The position numbers and the translations under genes were made by a program. From Beverwykella pulmonaria (taxonomy: Eukaryota > Ascomycota > Dothideomycetes > Pleosporales > Melanommataceae): 64,000 nt of DNA. Shown in pieces: positions 57,436-64,000 of this stretch. Within the stretch, counting starts at the first letter, position 1. Each line of letters opens with the position of its first letter. The notes under the pieces are model-generated. The model had not been told where the DNA came from. It did not search any database and saw only the letters and a program-made list of their open reading frames with translations. The DNA is taken from contig BCHH01000011.1 of assembly GCA_001599595.1 (NCBI GenBank), forward strand, positions 827,894 through 891,893. The letters run 5' to 3'.

Positions 57436-57725
57436 ATGCCTTCTTTTAACTCTAAATCAAACATGTCTGGATCAACGAATAGATCTGGATCAGGTGGTGT
57501 GAAGTCGACGCCAATGACGAAAGATAGAGCATCTAGTATCCAGTCTTCTCAGGCAAGTTTCCTAGAGAATTGAGGCATTTATGCCTTCAATACTAATTTC
57601 ATTGCATTAAGGCCCGAGGAGGCGGGGACATGTCTTCTTCTGGTTTTGCAGCACGTGCTCAGAGTGCGGGTGACAGGAATGCGAATTCCGGAATTGGAAA
57701 TCAACAGAATACTGGGCGCAAATAG
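57436..57725 (+). CDS. Small SMP-like (seed maturation protein domain) protein
   Basis: A 76-aa protein in two exons, 57436-57552 and 57612-57725. The intron 57553-57611 uses a GC donor, CAG|GCAAGT, and ends TTAAG. Exon 1 carries MTKDRASSIQSSQ and exon 2 GGGDMSSSGFAARAQSAGDRNAN; together they form the short SMP-type signature (A..IQS.QA..GGDMSS..FAARAQSAGDRN) that I recognise from small conserved fungal proteins related to plant late-embryogenesis SMP proteins. The precise splice and the signature on both sides support the model. The protein is Ser/Gly/Asn-rich, hydrophilic and probably disordered; a role in dormancy or stress is inferred from the family only. ATG 57463 is an alternative start. 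Confidence 0.75.
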
Positions 57726-57745
57726 CCCCCAATTTTATATTGTAT

Positions 57746-57935
57746 ATGGCAGAAGAAAATAGGGATTTAAATCACAACATTTGCAAGCTAGCAGAAATTG
57801 TACGTCATGTCTAAACAAGTAATGCTCTACACAAATAGGAATAATTAGCTTGCAGAAGAATTAAAAGCAGCTCTTAATGCCGCAGCAGCTTCTATAATAG
57901 TAAACTTAAAGAAGATTGCCAACCTTGCAGTTTAA
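57746..57935 (+). CDS. Possible 46-aa microprotein, two exons
   Basis: Exon 57746-57799 (ATG GCA GAA GAA...) and exon 57849-57935 join across a 49-base intron (GTACGT...ATTAG) to give 46 aa ending in TAA. The second half, LAEELKAALNAAAASIIVNLKKIANLAV, is a plausible amphipathic helix. It begins 20 bases after the SMP-like stop, so it could be part of the same transcript or a separate gene. No family is recognised and codon use is AT-rich. It may be chance. Confidence 0.25.
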
Positions 57936-58787
57936 TGACGGAACTAGCATCACTAAGGCCTTTATAGTGCACAAGCCGAAAACAAAGCTCAGGGGCAACT
58001 TGACCCGGCAGCTGGGTGCGAGCTGCCTCTAATAAAGATGGTGACCGTTAACCTTCCCTTTAACTAGACTAGCGTCAAGGGGTCTTTGGAGCGGGCGATT
58101 GTTTGAGTCATATGCAAACTGTCACAGGAGGCGGGGGGCCACTGCAGATCTAGGCTAAGACGTATAAACAGAAGGCCATTTTCCAACTCTTACGCGTGCC
58201 GCACCTCCACATAATGAATGCATAGGCGCAGGACTATAGCCAATTATCGATTGCTGCTAAAAAGGAACTTGGTAATTTCAACCCGCGTCCGTAGACTTCA
58301 ATCATTCATGTACTTATCTATGCTTATCTTGAGCCAGTGGTGCTTCTTTCACTCCCCAAAGGATTATGAACTCGGATCCTGAGAATTCAATTGCAGCCCA
58401 CGCAATCTATGAGTATACAGCATGATGATTTGGCGCATCCACGGCATCCCCCATCACATGGGCAAGCTGCTGCTTGCACCCGTCGGCTTCAGCTTGTCAT
58501 AGGCCCTCCGCATCCTGGACTCTATGACTGCTGCTGGTAGGTAGGGTTGGTTGGTGTCCGCGCCGGGCGTTTTGATGTGCCTTAAAGTATTTTTAATGTC
58601 TAAAGCTTTATTGTTGCGTTTACTACTAACACAAGATCTTCCACTACAGGCTGCTGGCTTGAGGACCTTCAGAGGGCACAAGTGCATAGGTCATAACATT
58701 ACTAAGGAGGGGGGGGGTGGGGGGTTTCGCCGCACGGCAAGCACAGAGGAAAATAGCATTACGTACAAGGTGTGAGACATCACAGAA
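57936..58787. other. Gene-poor region with G-run
   Basis: About 850 bases without a supported gene. A G-rich run occurs at about 58709-58723. Confidence 0.45.
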
Positions 58788-59117
58788 GCCTGTGAACCAG
58801 CGCTTCATGCTCTGCGCCGTGCGCAGCCCGCAGCTCGAAGACGTTGTTGCGAACCTGATCAGCCTTGTAAAGCCCAGCGGCTAGATCCAGCTTATGGAAT
58901 CAGATGTGGGCGAGGGCATAGTCGGCAGTGCTAATGACGACAACGCGGTGGCTCTCGTGTAGCAGCTGTTCCAGCAGGTCTGTCTCACTATGGGCGTGGA
59001 GCCGGATGTAGCCGCGCGATTGCGTACATGCTTCGCGAGCGCGGGACTGGTCGACGTGCGCGAGGAGAGCATCGTGTGTTTGGTGAGGTGCGATCAGCTG
59101 AACTGTACAGTGGATGG
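58788..59117 (+). pseudogene. SAM-dependent methyltransferase C-terminal relic
   Basis: Plus frame from about 58788 reads VNQRFMLCAVRSPQLEDVV then ANLISLVKPSG, a TAG (58882-58884), IQLMESDVGEGIVGSANDD, a second TAG (58960-58962), and LFQQVCLTMGVEPDVAARL then RTCFASAGLVDVREE. This follows the order of fungal LaeA/UMTA-like methyltransferases: the KPGGW-QxxE strand, then the MGxxxDVAxxL helix and the AGFVDV strand. Both stops are TAG and can be explained by single C:G to T:A transitions. No N-terminal SAM-binding GxGxG region was found upstream; only the C-terminal third remains. Confidence 0.65.
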
Positions 59118-59677
59118 TAAGCACTGCAGTGACCTATCAGGCCGTGTGTTTACTTATGACGTCATGTGATGAGAATGTCATTTATAGTCTCCCCGTATCC
59201 CCTACGTATTCTTAAAGATTCGACTTTTTTGTCTATATCTATGAATCGAATATATTCACACTTGAATCACCTGATCACTATATTCCCTGGGAGGGCTTCC
59301 CTCACAAGTTGTAAATAAAGTGTACCCCGGGAATACAGCTACTACTCTTACATTGCGATAAGTTTTGGTAGCAATTAATGGCCCTATGGCTACTATTACA
59401 AAGGAGCAGCATATCTTGATAAAAGCATCAAAGAAGGATATAATAATAGGTTCCTTTGTTCCAAGTTCCTTTGTTCCAACGAAATAAGAACTGCATGATT
59501 GACGCACATCCAACTAGGGACCAACTCTGTCGACCAGGCAACGCAGTATTATGATCACAACTCTAAGTGTCCTTTGGCAAAATAATCGCTATAAGAGTCC
59601 CCTCCCACCGTACATTACTCACTCCCTTTGCTAAATCTGCGATCTTCCGTCAAATCATACATCCACATCGCCCACCA
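59118..59677. other. Intergenic, AT-rich
   Basis: 560 bases; includes a 15-base tandem duplication (GTTCCTTTGTTCCAA, 59450-59479). No gene seen. Confidence 0.5.
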
Positions 59678-60496
59678 ATGCGTTCTCCGCCTGCACTTGT
59701 CGCAGGCCGTTGCGAGCGACCTCCTCAACAGCCTTGTTTCGATGCACACAACTTAGAGACCTCTCCATCGAACACGCTTCCTACTAGTGTCTCTAGCAGT
59801 AGCGATGCTCGACGCGAATGTGCTGTTGCTGAAAGTGCGCCTCGTCATCGACGTATTAGGAAGCAGCTCCAGCGACTACCAAAACACCGTGATGGAAGGT
59901 ACGACGCTGGTCCACGCTTCATGCAACCGACTGCCAACTCATCCTCCCGCACAAACAAACCCGCCAAGTCCTTCACGCCCTTCTCGGCCTGGCACCACCC
60001 ACGTCGTCCTCTCATCTCTCGTCCACCGATTCGACGCCGCTTTCCTATTGCAGAGACCGAACCAGCACATATCTCCTGGTTGTGGAAGAAAGTTATGTCA
60101 TACGCAAACCCGACCGCCAGCTCAAGGAGCAGGCAAAATGAAAAGACTGCAAGCCCAAGGACCACGCGGAACGAACAGACTGCCAGCTCAAGGAGCACGC
60201 GGAACCAAAAGACTGTCAGCTCAATATCACGATCGACCGTCCTCGCAAATACACCGACTACGTCGAAAGCCAACAGCAATATAAGGAAGGAGGCGACGGC
60301 TAAGGTCAGCGATGCAGACTTTGAAGACACAGTGCTAAAGCCGTGTGGGATTGAAATCAACCAAGACAATGGGAACAAGAATCTTAGGAAACACTTCCGT
60401 CAAGAGCACCTTCCAGAAGACGATAAAGACCGCCTAAGTGACTCCTCGTTGATCGGTGCGGTGTTCGGATGCGTATATTTATGCCGCGTTGAGTGA
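59678..60496 (+). pseudogene. Truncated copy of an unknown repeated gene family (left arm)
   Basis: Open frame of 272 aa from ATG 59678. Residues from about 90 on (PTANSSSRTNKPAKSFTP..., AETEPAHI, then VLKPCGIEIN, LRKHFRQEHLPED) align closely with the minus-strand gene 60600-61763 and the sequence just before it, but similarity stops at about 60440 and the frame ends with unrelated residues. It thus lacks the whole C-terminal two thirds of its relative. The region between holds RSRQNEKTAS-like repeats (TRNEQTASSRSTRNQKT). No known domain. Confidence 0.55.
59930..60440 (+). repeat. Inverted duplication, left arm
   Basis: Pairs with about 61500-61930 on the other strand; recognisable both as protein and as DNA (for example CCAACTCATCCTC and TTCACGCCCTTCTC occur in both arms). 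The arms are diverged, with small indels, so the duplication is not recent. Confidence 0.65.
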
Positions 60497-60599
60497 TGAC
60501 GAAGCAAGCAGCTGGACAAGAAACCGAGACCCGTTCCCTACACCATGCACCCAGGCCTTCAACTCATGTCTGAGGTGGATTAAGCAAAGCAGCTCTTTG

Positions 60600-61763
60600 C
60601 TACGGCGCAATGCCTTCATTATCCTCCTCAACAAGGGTAATATCCTGCTTATCCGCATTAGGATTAGCATATACGATATTTGCAATATCCTTCTTGCAGC
60701 CCCTTCCATGCACATGCAACCCCCAGTAATGGATATCATTGACAATACCCACGAGCCGTGCGGGACCAGGGTGGGCACAGCAATCGCCGTTATCGATCCT
60801 GGACATGATGCAGCCAGTCCACGTCTCCAGCGTCTTGGGCACAGTGCACCAGAGCTCCCACGTAGGGCCCGTGAAGATGATACCGTAGTGGCGCATCTGG
60901 TGTCTATCGCTGTCGCGCCATTCCCGTTTCTCCTGCTCTGGCTTGTCCTTGTCCCTATTCATCGCGGTGATGGCGTCAACCTTCAGGAGATATCGATTGT
61001 ACAGGGCGATGGCGGATGCAGTAGCTACCTGGTGACGGGCTGTGATGATAGTGTCGTCGTCCTTTTGAAATTCAATGGTGAAGTAGGAACAGAAGGCACG
61101 CTCCTGACACACGGCGACGAAGTTTTCCATGTTATCACGGAAACCCGGTTGGAAAGCTAGGAGGGAGACGTAGTACGCGCAGTCAGGACCGATTTCCCAT
61201 GCATATTGTTTCTGGGATGACTCTAGAAGAGGGGGGGCGAGCCATTTGTCTCCTGGTGGCTTCTGCACAAATTGCAGCAAGCGCACAGGCAGCCAAATTT
61301 CACCCCCGCGTTCGTATTCAGGCCACAGCCGTAATGGTTCATAATCGAAGATGTCCTGTAACGCATAGGCAGAGTATTCAGCTTCGTTGCTTCCGTAGAG
61401 TACCATGGACCGGTACTGGGTCTGGATATGTTCCATATCGGGCTCGAGCCAAACGTTCTGGAGCGGGTATTTTTCCTGGTAGTCCCTCAGGCGGTCTCCA
61501 GCGTCTTCTGGAAGGTGCTCTTGGCGAAAGTGTATCCTAAGATTCTCGTCCACATCGTGTAGGTTGATTTTGATCCCATACGGCTTCAGCACTGTGTTCG
61601 CAAAGTCTGCATCGGTGACCTTCGCCGGCGCCTCCTTCTTTACATTGATGCTGGCATTCAACATAGATGATGTGACTGCGAGGTCAGTCGATCGTGATAT
61701 CGTGCTGGCTGTCTTTTCGTTTCGCGTGCTCCTTGAGCTGGCGATCTCGTTTGCGGGTGACAT
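60600..61763 (-). CDS. Unknown multicopy-type fungal protein (right arm)
   Basis: 387 aa from ATG 61763, no intron. I recognise no domain. The N-terminus is Ser/Thr/Arg-rich and low complexity, followed by a conserved-looking block with KVTDADFANTVLKPYGIKIN and LRIHFRQEHLPEDAGDRL, then an aromatic, well-folded-looking C-terminal two thirds (DIFDYEPLRLWPEYERGGEIW, WEIGPDCAYYVSLLAFQPGF, YGIIFTGPTWELWCTVP). Similarity to the plus copy continues upstream of this ATG to about 61930 but is broken by TGA at 61773-61775, where the plus copy has a Trp codon, so the original start may have been further upstream. Gcn4-like sites lie 200-290 bases before the ATG. Confidence 0.55.
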   Translation of the reverse strand: MSPANEIASSRSTRNEKTASTISRSTDLAVTSSMLNASINVKKEAPAKVTDADFANTVLKPYGIKINLHDVDENLRIHFRQEHLPEDAGDRLRDYQEKYPLQNVWLEPDMEHIQTQYRSMVLYGSNEAEYSAYALQDIFDYEPLRLWPEYERGGEIWLPVRLLQFVQKPPGDKWLAPPLLESSQKQYAWEIGPDCAYYVSLLAFQPGFRDNMENFVAVCQERAFCSYFTIEFQKDDDTIITARHQVATASAIALYNRYLLKVDAITAMNRDKDKPEQEKREWRDSDRHQMRHYGIIFTGPTWELWCTVPKTLETWTGCIMSRIDNGDCCAHPGPARLVGIVNDIHYWGLHVHGRGCKKDIANIVYANPNADKQDITLVEEDNEGIAP

Positions 61764-61930
61764 AGCTTTCTTTCACAACCGGTAGATATGTGCTGGCTCG
61801 GTTTCCGCAATATGAAAGCGGCGAATTGGTGGACGGGGGATAAGGGGACGACGTGAGAGGTGGTGCCAGGTTGAGAAGGGCGTGAAGGGCTCGGCGGGTT
61901 TTGTGCGAGAGGATGAGTTGGCGGTCGGAC
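61500..61930 (-). repeat. Inverted duplication, right arm
   Basis: Minus-strand counterpart of 59930-60440; contains the N-terminal part of the 387-aa gene and its upstream, stop-interrupted extension. Confidence 0.65.
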
Positions 61931-61956
61931 CTTTCACCTGCCTAGTTGTCAGCCTG

Positions 61957-62050
61957 TGAGTCACACAATGAGTCACCTGTATGTTTGCTCATATGACTCA
62001 CTTCTTTTTTTGCTCATGTGACTCTCTTCTATGTTTGCTCATGTGACTCA
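61957..62050. promoter_or_regulatory. Cluster of Gcn4/AP-1-like bZIP sites
   Basis: TGAGTCA at 61957 and 61969, TGACTCA at 61994 and 62044, and TGACTCT at 62019: five sites within 94 bases, 194-290 bases upstream of the minus-strand ATG 61763. TGA(C/G)TCA is the Gcn4/CpcA-type consensus. Three of the sites come from the minisatellite units, two lie outside it. Confidence 0.5.
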
Positions 62051-62070
62051 CCTCTATGTTTGCGATTCAC
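61982..62070. repeat. 25-base minisatellite, about 3.5 units
   Basis: Units 61982-62006, 62007-62031, 62032-62056 and a partial 62057-62070 share TGTTTGCTCATGTGACTCAC plus CTCTA. Each full unit contains TGACTCA or TGACTCT. Confidence 0.85.
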
Positions 62071-62645
62071 TATCTTGGCAGGCTCCTGACGTGCTTGGTA
62101 AGACTATAGATATTTTTTTGGTAGCTCCTCTTCGATAGAATCAATATACAATTATCATCACTCTCTATCAATTTCGTCACATCACGACACTAGTACGCCG
62201 ACTTGCCTCCGAGGGGAGCTCTTTCTCTCTGAACTCTCAGCGGCAACCTAGTCGTCAATTCGTCTTTATCTAGAGCCCCTTCGCCTGTCTCTTCGAGCAA
62301 CGCGAACTAAAGTAATATGATTCGAGCAAGCTCTCCCAACCGACGCCATCGAACCCAACGCAAGAAACCACTATACGCTGAACTAGTTCGAATTGGCCTC
62401 TTTTCGATCGTTTGAGCTGCCATGTTCCTGCAGCTCCTGGAACTTGGGAGCCACGCTTCGAGGCCAGTGCTCAGCCGATGCAGGCAGCCTCACGTATCAT
62501 GCGGTACCTGTCTTCCCTCTCTGTTAACATATCTGGGTGCGATTTATCACATTACTCCTACAAGCCTACCGTTCCATGTCTCTAATTGTGGATTCACTGT
62601 TTTTTACGCCCAAAAAAGTGGCAGGTACGCTAGAGTCCCAATCAC

Positions 62646-63340
62646 ATGCACGCCCAAGATCAATCATTGCTCTTCTCGAAACTCCCAGTCAAAATTCGCT
62701 TAGAAATATACCGGGTTGTATTCCCATCGAGCGAGGCCGTCTCTGTTAAGCCCAGAGGGCTAACTTGTTCGTCTCCAACTCGCTCTATTCAGTCACTCCA
62801 CAGACGGCCGTCAACGCTCCCAGCGACACGATATCACCTGGCATGTTGACAACAGTCCTTTCAACCATGATTCCATGGTGCTAACATATGAAGAAAGTGA
62901 GTCTGGTGTTATACTAGTGGTGCCCAAGGGCTATTCTACTGGAAAGAATTAGGTACAATGAGGCAGCCAATATATATTCTACGCGGACTACATGCATCAA
63001 TTCGCCTACTAAACTGATCCATCTGCGTCGCACGCTTCCAAGCAAGTACTTTAATCGTATTAGAAGCCTTGAGATAATCTTTTGTTCCTCATACGCAGCC
63101 ATAGTTACAGAAATCAATCGCCGAACGCTTGAAAAGTACTTCATAGCGCTGCAAGGAATGCAGGCCCTGCGTAATCTGTGTGTGCTACTTCCGCACGAGT
63201 CTAGTGTGACATTTTCTACGAGACAGATCCGGATCGCAGATCAGAGAACCTCAACTGGTATGAGCCAGAGCACAGATTGTATGGGTGTCAACGCGTGTCA
63301 TCTTTACGGAAGGATATGGTGCCGTATCTGGGTTGGTTGA
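62646..63340 (+). pseudogene. F-box-like/DUF7730-type gene relic, frameshifted
   Basis: The start (ATG 62646) reads LLFSKLPVKIRLEIYRVVF, like the leucine-rich, P-x-EIR-x-xIY start of many fungal F-box-like/DUF7730 proteins. Coding character then moves to a second frame (about 62770-62930: RHDITWHVDNSPFNHDSMVL) and to a third (62918-63340: IRYNEAANIYSTRTTCINSP, then LPSKYFNRIRSLEI and ALQGMQALRNLCVLLP), the last matching the family's RR.YNEA...LYS..TF and IRSL blocks. The only splice-like pair near the second shift (62897-62917) would be 21 bases, too short. I read this as a gene broken by at least two frameshifts. Confidence 0.55.
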
Positions 63341-64000
63341 AGGGATGTCGTTGTAGTGGTGATGAAGAACTACAGCGAACTAAGACTGACACCCCTCATC
63401 CCTTTTCGTGGTTATGATTTTATTTGGGTTCAGAGGGTAAGCATTCTTCCTTCTTTCGGCGTCTTCTCTTAAATTTTTTTTTTTTCCCTATTTTGTCTGT
63501 CTGCCTTATGGTTGTGGTGCCGCTACTGCCCCGTCGCGCCCACATCCGAGGTTAGCTCACCCTGCCATCTGCATCATTCCCTCATCGCGGCATTTATTCC
63601 CTGCATTACAGACGAAGGAAGATACTAGAAAACCTTGATATACTAACTGTGAGCCTCCCTCCCTCCCTTCTTTCAACAACACGCCTAACAATGTCTCACT
63701 TAAACCACCCCACCTCTCCTACCCGTGGCACCTTCCCAGACCTTCCGCCCTTCTTAGAAAGCGTGTCTACCGCATCTCTCCTCTGCATCTAACTCAGAAA
63801 TCTTTTAAACGCGACCCGGAAGAGGAAGAACGATGTTAGAATGCTTGCTGTATCTTGTGATTCATCTATCTGGACCTACACAAGTCGGATACTTCGAAAG
63901 ATTTTGACGGGACGGAATCAATGCAAGATGCGGAGCAGTTGTTCGAGGTGATAAAGGCTTCTTTTAGCTACCTGTGGACGAGAGAATGAAGTATAACTTT
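63341..64000. other. Window end, no gene supported
   Basis: Contains a 13-base T-rich run near 63473-63485. A 33-codon frame from ATG 63690 (MSHLNHPTSPTRGTFPDLPPF) ends in TAA and could be a first exon of a gene extending beyond the window, but nothing supports it. Confidence 0.4.

Larger units (their letters stand above)
61764..62645. other. Intergenic, contains minisatellite
   Basis: About 880 bases between the minus-strand 387-aa gene and the F-box-like relic. It contains the right end of the inverted duplication and the 25-base minisatellite; otherwise no gene seen. Confidence 0.5.

Noticed and set aside
62897..62917. Intron joining two frames of the F-box-like relic
   Set aside because: It would be only 21 bases, below any usual fungal intron; a frameshift is more likely.
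1..64000. tRNA, rRNA, CRISPR array or prokaryotic operon features
   Set aside because: None seen; introns and gene families show a fungal nuclear sequence. The only tRNA-like signal is the retroelement primer-binding site.

Overview
This window is nuclear DNA of a filamentous ascomycete (Pezizomycotina). Short spliceosomal introns (45-194 bp) with GT(A/G)AGT-like donors interrupt most genes. The protein families are typical of moulds: Zn2Cys6 regulator, HET domain, GH6 and CE15 secreted enzymes, zf-3CxxC. A Ty1/copia element carries stops that mostly fit repeat-induced point mutation. The plant-cell-wall enzymes and a small secreted protein suggest a plant-associated or plant-decaying fungus, perhaps a dothideomycete; that placement is inference.

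Layout. 0.2-2.9 kb: a Zn2Cys6 transcription factor in five exons. 5.1-6.3 kb: a secreted CE15 glucuronoyl esterase. 7.6-20.2 kb is a dense housekeeping block: the SNF2/STH1-type remodeller, a FAF1-like ribosome-biogenesis protein, HIS6, a sucrose/GPH-type transporter and an endosomal Na+/H+ exchanger, with two divergent pairs and two convergent pairs. 22.7-24.1 kb: a single-domain GH6 cellobiohydrolase. 25.8-35.7 kb: a HET protein, a decayed WD40 fragment, two hypothetical genes (one possibly transglutaminase-like) and a small secreted protein. 36.2-41.7 kb: a complete Ty1/copia element with identical 133-bp LTRs and a 5-bp target duplication, but eight in-frame stops.

42.7-52.1 kb holds the most striking locus: an eight-exon gene for a 2,329-residue protein joining an NFX1/ZNFX1-like SF1 helicase, a Cys-rich region and three CbbX-type AAA modules. 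It is divergently paired with a 474-residue fungal protein of unknown function that has a Cys-rich tail. Introns split three of the four P-loops of the giant protein. 52.1-64 kb is gene-poor and rich in relics: kinase, methyltransferase and F-box-like fragments and an inverted duplicated gene family. It also holds a zf-3CxxC gene, a 76-residue SMP-like gene with a GC-AG intron, a possible 46-residue microprotein, and a minisatellite carrying Gcn4-like sites.

Cooperation is evident only locally. CE15 and GH6 are both secreted lignocellulose enzymes, though they are unlinked. HIS6/FAF1, transporter/NHX and helicase-AAA/Cys-rich pairs share intergenic promoters. No tRNA, rRNA or CRISPR array was seen. 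All gene models were read by eye from reading frames and splice consensus; domain calls are by motif recognition without database search.
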